Notes under the pieces: model-generated
Told to the model about the DNA's origin: nothing
The model's input: the letters and a program-made list of their open reading frames with translations, nothing else
Databases searched by the model: none
Program-made: the position numbers and the translations under genes
NCBI GenBank assembly: GCA_003215635.1
Contig: QCKC01000001.1
Span: 1 to 64,000 of the forward strand
Reading direction: 5' to 3'
Source of the DNA: Prochlorococcus sp. AG-409-J19
GTDB taxonomy: Bacteria; Cyanobacteriota; Cyanobacteriia; PCC-6307; Cyanobiaceae
Length of the DNA: 64,000 nucleotides
Part shown: piece by piece, positions 30,234 to 39,365 of the stretch
How the letters are laid out: each line of letters opens with the position of its first letter
How positions within the stretch are numbered: position 1 is the first letter of the stretch

Positions 30234-30716
30234 ATGAAAAAACCACACCTTATTCAATTCAAAAACAACTCTCTTTCTGTTCTCAAGAGCAGATTGCTCG
30301 CCACTTTTCCCGAAGAAGGCTGTGCTTTACTTATTGGAGAGAGAAAAGACTATCAATATCAAAAAAATAGTATCTGGATAGTAAGGCTGATCTGGCCAAC
30401 ATTGAATGTTTGGGAACCTGAAATGTTGCTAGAACCAGTTAATCAAACCCCGAAATCAGGTTTATCTCGGAACAATAGGTTTGCATTAGACCCATTAGAA
30501 CAAATAAAAGCCCAAAAATGGGCTCGATCAAAATCATGGAATATTCTAGGTAATGCACATTCCCATCCAAAAGGAACTTGTATTCCATCAGCAACGGATG
30601 GAATGAATGCAATGAAACCAGGCCTAATGGTAATCGTAGATAGATCTAAGTCAGTTCGTGCATGGTGGATGGATAAAAATCAATCTGAAATCTATACAGA
30701 AGTGGCAATTTGCTGA
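30234..30716 (+). CDS. JAMM/MPN-domain metalloprotease-like protein
   Basis: This 160-residue protein carries a complete JAMM zinc site: Glu28 in FPEEGCALLIG, then His109-x-His111, seven residues, Ser119 and Asp122 in HSHPKGTCIPSATD. Prokaryotic members cut ubiquitin-like sulfur-carrier proteins from their targets or trim their C-termini. The next gene, 37 nt downstream on the same strand, is an E1-like MoeB-rhodanese protein, which supports a role in sulfur-carrier handling. No carrier protein (ThiS, MoaD or CysO) is encoded in the window. Confidence 0.85.
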   Translation: MKKPHLIQFKNNSLSVLKSRLLATFPEEGCALLIGERKDYQYQKNSIWIVRLIWPTLNVWEPEMLLEPVNQTPKSGLSRNNRFALDPLEQIKAQKWARSKSWNILGNAHSHPKGTCIPSATDGMNAMKPGLMVIVDRSKSVRAWWMDKNQSEIYTEVAIC

Positions 30717-30753
30717 AATTAGTATGACTATGGATAGGTAATAAATTCCTGAA

Positions 30754-31899
30754 ATGACCCTACAGGGTAATAGCGAAAATCATTTAACCCCTGAAGAGTT
30801 GATCCGCTTTGGCCGTCATATCAATCTGCCTGAGATCGGAGTTAATGGGCAAAAGCGTCTTAAGGAAGCATCTGTGCTTTGCGTTGGGGCCGGCGGTCTA
30901 GGATCACCAATCCTGCTTTATCTTGCAGCTGCTGGCGTAGGTAGAATAGGAATTATTGATTCTGACTCAGTAGACCAGTCCAACCTCCAAAGACAAATAA
31001 TTCATGATACAAACTGGTTGAATAAGCCCAAAATCTCTTCTGCACGTGCTCGTATTCTGGACATCAATCCCAATTGCAAAGTCAATACTTATAAAAAAGC
31101 ACTAACAAGCGATAATGCTTTAGAGATAATTCATAAATATGATATAGTTTGCGATGCGAGTGATAATTTCCCAACTCGTTATCTAATAAACGATGCATGT
31201 GTCTTATTAAATAAGCCTAATGTCTTTGGATCAGTCAACCAATTTGAAGGTCAAGTAACAGTATTTAATCTGAATAATAAAAGTCCAAACTTCCGAGATC
31301 TTATTCCAGAGCCACCACAACCCGGCATGATTCCTTCATGCTCAGAAGCCGGAGTATTAGGAGTATTACCAGGCATAATAGGGATTATTCAGGCGACGGA
31401 AACCATAAAAATAATCACAGAAATTGGGGAATCTTTGTCCGGTAGATTGTTAGTTTTCAATGGCCTAACAATGCGATTCAAAGAACTTAAATTATCTCCT
31501 GATAAAAATAGAACTAAGATCAGAACATTAATTGACTATAATAAATTCTGCGGCCTAGGAATAGCCAAGAATCAAGCAAATGCAGGATACTGGCCGGAAA
31601 ATATCTCTACCAAAAAGTTAAAGAACCTACTCGAACATAGGCCTAACGAGATTGCGATCATAGATGTTAGAGAACCATATGAAACTGAGATAACTTCAAT
31701 TCAAGAAGCAGATTTAATTCCACTTGGGGAAATTGAGAATAAACAGACAATTAAATCCATAAAGAAGTTAATCGCTAATAAGAAATTATATGTGATATGC
31801 AAAAGTGGAAATAGATCTATAAAAGCTTTATATAAGTTAGCACAATATGGAATTGACGGCACAAATGTAAAAGGAGGAATGGATAAATGGCCTCTATAG
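30754..31899 (+). CDS. moeB: MoeB/ThiF-type E1 enzyme with C-terminal rhodanese domain
   Basis: The protein adenylates the C-terminus of a ubiquitin-like sulfur carrier and supplies sulfur to it. The ATP-binding Rossmann domain has LCVGAGGLGSPILLYLAAAG (about 42-61) and DSDSVDQSNLQRQ. The candidate catalytic cysteine is Cys196 in GMIPSCSEAG. The rhodanese domain (about 285-381) has the active loop CKSGNRS with Cys349. The CxxC zinc pairs of E. coli MoeB are missing. It works most likely with the JAMM protein encoded just upstream. Whether the carrier belongs to molybdopterin, thiamine or cysteine synthesis is open. Confidence 0.88.
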   Translation: MTLQGNSENHLTPEELIRFGRHINLPEIGVNGQKRLKEASVLCVGAGGLGSPILLYLAAAGVGRIGIIDSDSVDQSNLQRQIIHDTNWLNKPKISSARARILDINPNCKVNTYKKALTSDNALEIIHKYDIVCDASDNFPTRYLINDACVLLNKPNVFGSVNQFEGQVTVFNLNNKSPNFRDLIPEPPQPGMIPSCSEAGVLGVLPGIIGIIQATETIKIITEIGESLSGRLLVFNGLTMRFKELKLSPDKNRTKIRTLIDYNKFCGLGIAKNQANAGYWPENISTKKLKNLLEHRPNEIAIIDVREPYETEITSIQEADLIPLGEIENKQTIKSIKKLIANKKLYVICKSGNRSIKALYKLAQYGIDGTNVKGGMDKWPL

Positions 31900-31909
31900 A
31901 TATAATCAA

Positions 31910-33118
31910 TTAATAATCAACTCCTCTTTTGAGATCGACACCCTGCTCTGCGTAGTGCTTGTGACAAACCATTTCAGAATGCACACTGGCTAGATCAAAA
32001 TAAGAAGGTTGATTCTTACATCTGCCTGTGATTATTACTTCAGTTTCAGCAGGTTTCCGAAGCAATGCTTGAACAATAGGCTCTACTGGCAACAACTCTA
32101 GATCTACAGTTGGATTCAATTCATCTAATATCACTGTCTTATAAAGGCCACTCCCTATGGCTGCTCTTGCAATTTCCCAAGATCGTTCTGCTTCAACATA
32201 ATCGATTGGCTTTTGTTGACCACGCCACACAATTGCATCTCGTCCAGAACGTAAATGATCAACTAAATGAGGATAACTTTCTCTTAAAGCTGCAATTGCC
32301 GCATCTTCAGTATAACCAGTACCCCCCTTTAACCATTGCAAAATTAGAACCCTATGACTTTTATCTTGGCTAATCCCTTTTCCGATTGCTTGCAATGCCT
32401 TACCTAAAGCACTTGTAGACTTCCCTTTACCCTCTCCTGTATAAATTTCAATACCACCAACAGAGTTTCCTGCAATTACAAATTCTCTCTGATGATTTGG
32501 GCGCAAATGTGCGCGCATTTCCGAGTGAAGATCAGCCACTTGTACCAAAGCGGGAGGGGCCGCTCTTCCAGTGACTATTATTTCCATACCATCAGGACGA
32601 CCAACCAGTGTTCTTACAACATCCTCAACATTAAGCAAACCAAGATCTAACAAAGGATTCAACTCATCGAGGACCAAAACTGAATAAAGAGCACTCGCTA
32701 TTGCTCCTTTAGCAATATCCCAACCACGCCGAGCCTCCTGAAAATCAAACTTAGTCGCCTCTTCAGCTGAAAAGAAATCAGCTCGACCAGTACGAACTTG
32801 ATCAATCAAATGAGGGAAACCTTGCTGCAAAGCCTCAATAGCGGGATCTTCGTCATATGACCTTCCTGGGCCTTTAAGAAAACGAAGAAGCAAAACACGA
32901 GTACGTCTTTGCTCACATATTCCAAGGCCAATAGTTCTTAAAACAACTCCTAAAGCTGCCTGACTTTTTCCTTTACCATCTCCATCATAAATATGTAATT
33001 GTCCATGACTGCGCTCTTGCTTATCCGAAGCAGTAACAATGCCAATGCCTCTACTTTTCATTGACTTAAATGCATTGGTGGAATTAGTTGTATTACCTGA
33101 GTCAAAATCTGACATCAT
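31910..33118 (-). CDS. cobO: Tandem-duplicated CobO-type cobalamin adenosyltransferase
   Basis: CobO/BtuR proteins transfer the 5'-deoxyadenosyl group of ATP to cob(I)yrinic acid diamide in B12 synthesis. This protein has two complete copies. Copy 1 (about residues 38-210) has P-loop DGDGKGKSQ (45-53), LDELNP (150-155) and TGR (183-185). Copy 2 (about 222-402) has P-loop TGEGKGKST (227-235), LDELNP (331-336) and TGR (364-366), and it ends with the usual GVDY tail. Single-domain enzymes have about 200 residues; this one has 402. Both copies keep the ATP-binding residues, so both may be active. It diverges from larE. Confidence 0.88.
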   Translation of the reverse strand: MMSDFDSGNTTNSTNAFKSMKSRGIGIVTASDKQERSHGQLHIYDGDGKGKSQAALGVVLRTIGLGICEQRRTRVLLLRFLKGPGRSYDEDPAIEALQQGFPHLIDQVRTGRADFFSAEEATKFDFQEARRGWDIAKGAIASALYSVLVLDELNPLLDLGLLNVEDVVRTLVGRPDGMEIIVTGRAAPPALVQVADLHSEMRAHLRPNHQREFVIAGNSVGGIEIYTGEGKGKSTSALGKALQAIGKGISQDKSHRVLILQWLKGGTGYTEDAAIAALRESYPHLVDHLRSGRDAIVWRGQQKPIDYVEAERSWEIARAAIGSGLYKTVILDELNPTVDLELLPVEPIVQALLRKPAETEVIITGRCKNQPSYFDLASVHSEMVCHKHYAEQGVDLKRGVDY

Positions 33119-33193
33119 TTCTTGACCCTGTTACTTTGAACCTTAACAAGCTCAAAGATCAAGGATAATGAACAAAGCTACTGCTTGAAGTTA

Positions 33194-34030
33194 ATGTTTC
33201 GGCAGGTAGAACCCCTTTCCAAGGAAGAACAAAATCAATTGCAGTTACTAAGAGACTTGCTCTCAAGTCTCAAAAGTGTTTGCGTCGCATATTCAGGAGG
33301 GGTCGATAGTGCACTCATAGCAGCTATTGCGCAAGAACAATTAGGTGCAAATGCAATCGCAATAACTGGTGTATCCCCTGCACTTTCCTCAGATCTTCTT
33401 GCTGAAGCGCGTCAACAAGCGAAATGGCTAAAAATTATTCATAAAGAATGCCACACAAAAGAGCTTGACGATCCCAATTACACCCAAAACCCATCAAATC
33501 GATGTTTTGCTTGCAAAAAGGAGTTACATAGTCAACTTAAGGTTTTTGCTGAAAAATTTGGTTTTCACCAAGTAGTTGACGGAGTTAACCAAGATGATCA
33601 GGGCGACTATAGGCCTGGAATTCAAGCTGCACAGGAAGCTGGTGTGCGCTCTCCTTTTGCAGAACTAGGAATTGGGAAACAATCTATAAGACATATCTCT
33701 CATGCACTTGGCTTTCCATGGTGGGACAAACCTGCACAACCCTGCTTAGCCTCAAGATTTCCTTATGGAGAAAGTATTACCGCTAAACGTCTAAAACTTG
33801 TTGCGCAAGCAGAAAGCTGGGTAAGAGCAGCAGGGTTCAATGAAGTGCGAGTGAGGGTACATGGATTGGCAGCAAGCATAGAGATACCCAATAGGGATAT
33901 TCCAAAATTTCTGGATGATTTAAATCGAGAGGTAATAGTAGAAAATTTCCTATCAATAGGTTTTTCTTCCGTCAGCCTTGACCTAGAAGGATTAATTAGT
34001 GGCAAAATGAACCGTGATCTAAAAAAATAA
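33194..34030 (+). CDS. larE: LarE-like ATP-dependent sulfur transferase
   Basis: LarE builds the thiolated nicotinate of the nickel-pincer cofactor by sulfur transfer to an AMP-activated precursor. The PP-loop ATP-binding motif is AYSGGVDSALIA (about residues 33-44). Cysteines are in NRCFACKKEL and QPCLASRFPYG. The single sacrificial cysteine of the Lactiplantibacillus enzyme corresponds to the second site; the extra CxxC points to the three-cysteine class proposed to hold an iron-sulfur cluster. No larA, larB or larC is nearby, so its true product is uncertain. The start is ATG 33194; a TTG at 33185 is also possible. Confidence 0.85.
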   Translation: MFRQVEPLSKEEQNQLQLLRDLLSSLKSVCVAYSGGVDSALIAAIAQEQLGANAIAITGVSPALSSDLLAEARQQAKWLKIIHKECHTKELDDPNYTQNPSNRCFACKKELHSQLKVFAEKFGFHQVVDGVNQDDQGDYRPGIQAAQEAGVRSPFAELGIGKQSIRHISHALGFPWWDKPAQPCLASRFPYGESITAKRLKLVAQAESWVRAAGFNEVRVRVHGLAASIEIPNRDIPKFLDDLNREVIVENFLSIGFSSVSLDLEGLISGKMNRDLKK

Positions 34031-34049
34031 ATCAGCACCTATTAGTAGA

Positions 34050-34092
34050 GAAACTATCGATGAACCAGTACCAAACATAAATTGATAGTTTC
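34050..34092. terminator. Inverted repeat between larE and speD
   Basis: GAAACTATC at 34050-34058 and GATAGTTTC at 34084-34092 are exact complements with a 25-nt loop. It lies in the convergent gap between larE and speD and just touches the speD stop codon. It could act as a two-way terminator, but neither side has a clear U-run. Confidence 0.4.
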
Positions 34093-34579
34093 AGGATAAA
34101 GGATTACGTAATGCATGAGGAACAGAAGAAGGTGTTTCTCTAACAAATACTTTCATCGAATGATGCTTTGCTTGAAATTCCTTTTTAAGGAAAAAACATG
34201 CCTTTTCAGGCATTGTATGATCTCCACATGTAAATACATCGACTGCAGCATAAGAGCTTTCAGGCCATGTATGTATAGACATATGTGATTCAGCAAGAAG
34301 AGCCAAACCAGTTACTCCCTGAGGAGAAAATTTATGTGTTATGAGGTTCAAAAGAGTTGCACCAGCAGATTTAGAAGCAACGGTGATTGTTTCTCTTATA
34401 AATGCCTCATCATTCAACTTAGTGTCATTACATTCATAAAGTTCGAGTATGCAATGCTTACCTACCAGTTCCATACTTTCAGATGGAACTGGCAGAGTAA
34501 TTTCATCAGCACTATTTGTCCTCCATCCAGGCTTTGGATCTAAACAAGACAACAATTGCTCCATTGAGCATTTATTCAT
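34091..34579 (-). CDS. speD: S-adenosylmethionine decarboxylase proenzyme
   Basis: The enzyme makes decarboxylated SAM, the aminopropyl donor for spermidine. It is made as a proenzyme that cleaves itself at the serine of [13 protein letters not shown], leaving a pyruvoyl group; the following DVFTCGDH holds the conserved catalytic Cys and His. The class 1B core is about 120 residues; here an extra N-terminal stretch of about 35 residues precedes [13 protein letters not shown], so a later start is possible, though no in-frame ATG is as well placed. recF lies just upstream on the same strand. Confidence 0.88.
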   Translation of the reverse strand: MNKCSMEQLLSCLDPKPGWRTNSADEITLPVPSESMELVGKHCILELYECNDTKLNDEAFIRETITVASKSAGATLLNLITHKFSPQGVTGLALLAESHMSIHTWPESSYAAVDVFTCGDHTMPEKACFFLKKEFQAKHHSMKVFVRETPSSVPHALRNPLS

Positions 34580-34596
34580 AAAGATCTTCCACCCTA

Positions 34597-35718
34597 CTAG
34601 ATGCCTTCAATGAAACTCAATGAATCCTCTCTCAAAATTTGAGATCGTTTTTGCCAATCACCCTCAAACGCATCCAAATGAGTTGCACTTACAAGACATT
34701 GATGTTTTTGGCCTACCGCCTCCAAAAGCAATAACTGCCTCTGAGGATCCAATTCAGCCAGAACATCATCCAAAATGAGTAAAGGTGGTTCCCCATACAC
34801 ATCCGTCACCAATTCAAGCTCAGCCATCTTCAAAGCCAAAACTAATGTTCTCTGCTGACCAGCAGATGCAAAACGACGAGCCAAAACTCCATTAAGTAAA
34901 AATCCAATCTCATCACGATGAGGGCCTACCCGACAACTACCAAGTTTTTCCTCATCTACGCGCTGTTCCAAAAGTTGACGCTCTATATCTAGCCTCCAAG
35001 GTTCCTCCGCCTCTTCACCATCTAAATAACTCCCTGGCAAATAAGTAAGTTCAAGAATTTCAGAGCTATTGCTTAAACGTTCTTGCCAGCGAGATGCCAA
35101 AGGATGAAGATGATTCAATGCACGCTGTCTTCTGCGATGAATGCGTGTACTTACTAAAGCCATTTGCACATCAAAAGCATCAAGTAACGATTTCAGTTCT
35201 GAATTAGAAGCATGTCGAAAATTCTTCCAAAGCTGACTTCTTTGTCTCAAAAGCTTGTTATATCGACTAATTAAATCTGCATAAACTGGCTCCAATTGCT
35301 GAACAATTCTATCTAGCCAATGTCTCCGCAAAGCTGGTTCACCTCTTACTAACTCAAGGTCTAGAGCACTAAAACAAACACATCTCAATGGTCCAATTAA
35401 GTCCAACTGTCGAAGTAAAAGTTTGTCATTTTTTATAGCTTTTCTTCCTCCTTTTCTTCGAAGTTGGAGCTCTATTTTGTCTCCCTGATCTGTTTTGCCC
35501 CGAAGAATGGCTTGAGATTCATCCCAATGAATCAAATCTTGATCATTACTAGATCGATGTGACCTAAGGCTCCCTAGCAACTCAACCGCTTCGAGAAGAT
35601 TTGATTTGCCTATCCCATTCGCACCAATAATGAGCAAGCGCTCTTCATTGAACTCCAGCTGCAATCTGCTGTAGTTGCGAAAACCAAATAGTTCTAGCTG
35701 ATTTAACCGAATAGGGAT
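34597..35718 (-). CDS. recF: RecF recombination mediator with non-standard start codon
   Basis: RecF is an SMC-like ATPase that loads RecA at gaps. Walker A is [13 protein letters not shown], and the ABC signature and Walker B are in the C-terminal third ([36 protein letters not shown]). The first canonical start in frame is TTG 35664, but the conserved RecF N-terminus ([20 protein letters not shown]) is encoded further upstream, in frame and without stops, up to a TAG at 35761-35763. No ATG, GTG or TTG lies in that stretch. I therefore place the start at the ATC at 35718 (PIRLNQ follows); ATT 35712 is an alternative. Confidence 0.85.
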   Translation of the reverse strand: MPIRLNQLELFGFRNYSRLQLEFNEERLLIIGANGIGKSNLLEAVELLGSLRSHRSSNDQDLIHWDESQAILRGKTDQGDKIELQLRRKGGRKAIKNDKLLLRQLDLIGPLRCVCFSALDLELVRGEPALRRHWLDRIVQQLEPVYADLISRYNKLLRQRSQLWKNFRHASNSELKSLLDAFDVQMALVSTRIHRRRQRALNHLHPLASRWQERLSNSSEILELTYLPGSYLDGEEAEEPWRLDIERQLLEQRVDEEKLGSCRVGPHRDEIGFLLNGVLARRFASAGQQRTLVLALKMAELELVTDVYGEPPLLILDDVLAELDPQRQLLLLEAVGQKHQCLVSATHLDAFEGDWQKRSQILREDSLSFIEGI

Positions 35719-35797
35719 TTCGCAGGTTAAAGATAAGGTAACTTGAATAAGAGAGATCGACTAAAACTCTCAGTTGTGGCTTTATAACCCACAAAAA

Positions 35798-35871
35798 GGG
35801 CATGTAGCTCAGTTGGATAGAGCATCAGATTCCGGTTCTGAGGGTCGGGGGTTCGAGTCCCTCCATGCTCG
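35798..35871 (+). tRNA. tRNA-Arg(CCG)
   Basis: The 74-nt tRNA has acceptor arms GGGCATG and CATGCTC (one G-U pair), D-loop sequence AGCTCAGTTGGATAGAGC, anticodon loop TTCCGGT giving CCG, and T loop GGTTCGAGTCC. The stop codon of the acetyltransferase gene on the other strand lies within it. Confidence 0.95.
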
Positions 35872-36351
35872 TATGTTGAACAAACCTCTGGTTGATTTCT
35901 TAAACTTAAATTCCATTGCCCTAATCCCAGTCGGATCAACTAAAAATCCATTTGCCTGCAAAGAATTTATAGCCATTTTTGGAGCTGCAATTGAAATACT
36001 GCATCCAGGCATATCCCTTTTTAAAATCCTCAATGCCTGATATACCAAAACAGAAAAAAATTGATCTTGAAAAGAGCCTGGTAGGGCAACTAAATTCCAA
36101 AGATTTGCATTTAAACCACGATCACTAGTTGCTCTCACATACCCAACTAAATCTCCTTTAACTTCATCAAGAATGCTTAGATGCAAAAAACTATGCTCCA
36201 AAGCCCTTCGTAATCTCTTTGGTGAATGGGTCGGTTGATCGCAATAAGACAGTAATTTGTTAAGAGCTTCTGCATCAGGCTGCTTCTTAAAGTCCAACAC
36301 ATAACCAGTAGGAAGTCTTGCCAAGGAATGATTTGGAGAGAATTGAATCAA
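35809..36351 (-). CDS. GNAT-like acetyltransferase whose 3' end runs antisense through tRNA-Arg
   Basis: The protein (180 residues) resembles small GNAT acetyltransferases of cyanobacteria: DLVGYVRATSDRGLNANLWN is the acetyl-CoA-side strand region, and ANGFLVDPTGIRAMEFKFKK is the last beta-strand region. The final 20 residues (WRDSNPRPSEPESDALSN is the tail) are encoded by the complement of tRNA-Arg, so the tail is dictated by tRNA structure and not by protein selection. The gene follows ppc by 6 nt and is probably cotranscribed with it. The substrate is unknown. Confidence 0.7.
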   Translation of the reverse strand: MIQFSPNHSLARLPTGYVLDFKKQPDAEALNKLLSYCDQPTHSPKRLRRALEHSFLHLSILDEVKGDLVGYVRATSDRGLNANLWNLVALPGSFQDQFFSVLVYQALRILKRDMPGCSISIAAPKMAINSLQANGFLVDPTGIRAMEFKFKKSTRGLFNIRAWRDSNPRPSEPESDALSN

Positions 36352-36357
36352 TTTATT

Positions 36358-39300
36358 TCAACCAGTATTTCGCATGCCTGCAGCAATTCCATTAATCGTT
36401 AACAAAGCACCACGTAACAATTCACTTCTACTATACGTACGCTCTCTTTGACTCTCAGTATTGGGAGATTCACTCATAGGTGGTTGACGATTCTGATCAC
36501 GCAATCTTTTTAGAAGTGCTACCTGCAGAAAACCAAGAGGAACTATTGTTCTATTTCTCAAATCTACGGACAATTGAAGAGCAGGATCTGCAGCTAATAA
36601 TCTGGAATGACCTGTAATCTCTAATATCAACTTTCTTGTCAGACTGTACTCAGTAGAAATTATTTTAAAAATCCTATTAAAAGATTCTCGATTTTCCTCT
36701 CTACCAAGACTAGCCACATAATGATGAGCCAAATCTAAATCAACCTTAGACAAAGTCATCTCAACTTTAGAGATCAACATACGGAAAAATGGCCAACGCT
36801 GATGAAGACTCCTCAACAATTCAAGTTGATCTTTATCAGAATCTAATTCTGCCGCCAAGGCTGTACCAACTCCAAACCAACTGGGCAAGAGAAAACGACT
36901 CTGTGTCCAGCCAAATACCCATGGAATAGCTCTCAAACTAGACAGATCTTTTGCTCCACTTTTTCTCCTGGCGGGTCGACTTGAAATCTGCAATTTACTA
37001 ATCTCTTCTATAGGGGTAACTTCCTGAAAGAAAGCAACTAAATCAGGATTGTCATGAACCAAAGCACGGTAATGTTCTCTGGATCTAGCAGCAAGCCTAG
37101 TCATTAACTTATTCCAATTAGAAGTTTCGTCTAACTTATTGGTAACTAGACTATTTTGTAATACTGCTGTTGTCACTGTCTCAAGATTATATAAAGCTAG
37201 TTCCGGAAGACTATATTTAGAAGCCAATACTTCACCTTGCTCAGTAATTTTTATACGACCTTGCAAAGTCCCACTAGGTTGAGCAAGTATCGCTTGATAA
37301 GCAGGACCTCCTCCTCGCCCGACCGAACCACCTCGACCATGAAATAAACGCAAAGCAATTCCTTGTCTACTTGCTAGATTCTGTAATCCTATTTGTGCTT
37401 GATGTATTTCCCAATTACTTGAAAGAAATCCTGAGTCTTTATTACTGTCAGAATATCCAAGCATTAATTCCTGAAGGGGTTGAGAATTATCTCCCACTCG
37501 AGGTAAAAGATTTCTATAAAGTTCAGATTCAAATAGATACTCCATGACTTCTGGAGCTCTTTGTAAATCTTCTACTGTTTCAAACAAAGGAACAATCAAA
37601 AGATCTGCAATGCCAGCTGCTGGATCAACCAAACCCGCTTCTTTTGCAAGCAGAAGTACTTCTAAAAGGTCCGACACAGAGTGGCTCATAGAAATAACAT
37701 ATGTTCTACAGATACGACTACCAAATTCTCTTTGAAGCCGATGCAACATTTGGAAAACAGCAATTGTTTCAGCTGTAATTTCAGACCACTCAACTGCTGT
37801 AGGAATAAGAGGTCTTCTTGTATGCAATTCCTCCATCAGCCAATAAACTTTTTCTTCTTCATTCATTAATCCATAAGCTTTATCAAGATTTAAATAGCGA
37901 GTTAATTCATCCAAAGCATCACTATGCCTTGTACTCTCTTGTCTAATATCCAAACTGGCCAAAGAGAAACCAAAAATATGGACTTGAGATATTAAAGTAT
38001 CTAAAGGCTCACAGCTAAGATCTGTTGTTATGAGACTATTTCTAATCAGTTCCAAATCCGCTCTGAATTCAGCGACTGATCGATAATGTAAAGAATCTGA
38101 ATAATTCTGAATATCAAAATCTTCTGGGATATTTTTCCAACCAGCTTGAGCAAGTTGTTGATTCCTATCATGAGTAAGTTTTAACCGCTTAATAATATAA
38201 CTAAGCTTCAGTCGATATGGCTCTAGCCTATATCTTGCTGCTCGCTCCTCATAGACATCTGGGAACCTAAGTCTATCCATTTCAAGTGATTCCAATAGAG
38301 GTGCACTTATCTGACTCCATTGCATAGAGATGCTTAATTGATCTCTTAAATCATGAACAGATCTCAAGTATCTTTCCAACATCAATTGACGCTGATAGCA
38401 AGCAGTTCGCCAGGTAATCTCTGGGGTTACTGAAGGATTTCCATCTCGATCAGATCCAACCCAAGAGCCAAAACTACAAAAAGCAGCTTGTGGAAGATGC
38501 ACATCTGGGTAACTTGCTGAAAGTGCACTACTAATTCGACGCCTTAATTGAGGCATAGCATCAAATAAAACTTGCTGAAAGTAATGCAATGCATAGTCAA
38601 CTTCATCTAAAACAGATGGTTTAAATTGATGCAACTCATCAGTTCGCCACCAAAGTCGAATCTCTTCTTCGAGTTGCAATCTGAGGCTCTCCTGTTCAGC
38701 TGATGCAGTAGAACCAGACTGCAATTGCTGGAGAAGGGTTGCTACTCGCCTTTGTTTATGACGGACAGTATGGCGAACAATTTCTGTAGGGTGAGCAGTA
38801 AATACCAAACGAATATCTAATTTTTGCAAAAGGGTTTCTAGCTGAACTGGAGGAACATTTAAACCACGAAGACGTTCAAATAATTCACGAAAAGTAGCTG
38901 GATCAGTCTGACTCGCAAGAGGCGGAATAAAAGGATCAAAAGACTTTCTATCTTGAGTCACCTGATCCTTACTCATACTTTCCAAATAACTATCTTCCTC
39001 AATTCTTTGCTCAAGGATATTAACCAATTGAAAATACAAAGAAAAAGCTCTTGCAGCAGCTATTGCTTCTGCTAAATCCATTTCCCTAATTAAAAAAACA
39101 ATAGCAACACTTGTGCTGTTCTTATCTAACCCCGAAGAAGCAACAGGATCACTTAATTGCTTCAGACGAAGTAAACGCTCCACCTGATCAGGGGGACATT
39201 CACTTCTAAGCACTGTTTGCCAAAGATCTTCTACTAATTCCAAGCGTTGCTGTAAAAGCTTCCCAGAATGATTAACGCCACCAGATAAATTCACATGCTT

Positions 39301-39363
39301 CAAATCAATACCTTCTTCTGAAGGGGTATTCAAATCATTTCTGCTGGGATCAATAATTGCCAT
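36358..39363 (-). CDS. ppc: Phosphoenolpyruvate carboxylase
   Basis: PEPC fixes bicarbonate onto phosphoenolpyruvate to give oxaloacetate, the anaplerotic entry to amino acid synthesis. The catalytic histidine is His191 in [14 protein letters not shown]. The second site is [20 protein letters not shown], and [20 protein letters not shown] with the C-terminal GMRNTG completes the enzyme. The length of 1001 is normal for cyanobacteria. There is no plant-type N-terminal phosphorylation serine motif. It lies two nucleotides after gshA. Confidence 0.96.
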   Translation of the reverse strand: MAIIDPSRNDLNTPSEEGIDLKHVNLSGGVNHSGKLLQQRLELVEDLWQTVLRSECPPDQVERLLRLKQLSDPVASSGLDKNSTSVAIVFLIREMDLAEAIAAARAFSLYFQLVNILEQRIEEDSYLESMSKDQVTQDRKSFDPFIPPLASQTDPATFRELFERLRGLNVPPVQLETLLQKLDIRLVFTAHPTEIVRHTVRHKQRRVATLLQQLQSGSTASAEQESLRLQLEEEIRLWWRTDELHQFKPSVLDEVDYALHYFQQVLFDAMPQLRRRISSALSASYPDVHLPQAAFCSFGSWVGSDRDGNPSVTPEITWRTACYQRQLMLERYLRSVHDLRDQLSISMQWSQISAPLLESLEMDRLRFPDVYEERAARYRLEPYRLKLSYIIKRLKLTHDRNQQLAQAGWKNIPEDFDIQNYSDSLHYRSVAEFRADLELIRNSLITTDLSCEPLDTLISQVHIFGFSLASLDIRQESTRHSDALDELTRYLNLDKAYGLMNEEEKVYWLMEELHTRRPLIPTAVEWSEITAETIAVFQMLHRLQREFGSRICRTYVISMSHSVSDLLEVLLLAKEAGLVDPAAGIADLLIVPLFETVEDLQRAPEVMEYLFESELYRNLLPRVGDNSQPLQELMLGYSDSNKDSGFLSSNWEIHQAQIGLQNLASRQGIALRLFHGRGGSVGRGGGPAYQAILAQPSGTLQGRIKITEQGEVLASKYSLPELALYNLETVTTAVLQNSLVTNKLDETSNWNKLMTRLAARSREHYRALVHDNPDLVAFFQEVTPIEEISKLQISSRPARRKSGAKDLSSLRAIPWVFGWTQSRFLLPSWFGVGTALAAELDSDKDQLELLRSLHQRWPFFRMLISKVEMTLSKVDLDLAHHYVASLGREENRESFNRIFKIISTEYSLTRKLILEITGHSRLLAADPALQLSVDLRNRTIVPLGFLQVALLKRLRDQNRQPPMSESPNTESQRERTYSRSELLRGALLTINGIAAGMRNTG

Positions 39364-39365
39364 AA

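Noticed and set aside
35727-35939. 70-codon minus-strand frame containing GGTRTPDPQNRNLMLYPTEL
   Set aside because: It is the antisense translation of tRNA-Arg in a second frame, a known spurious peptide type.
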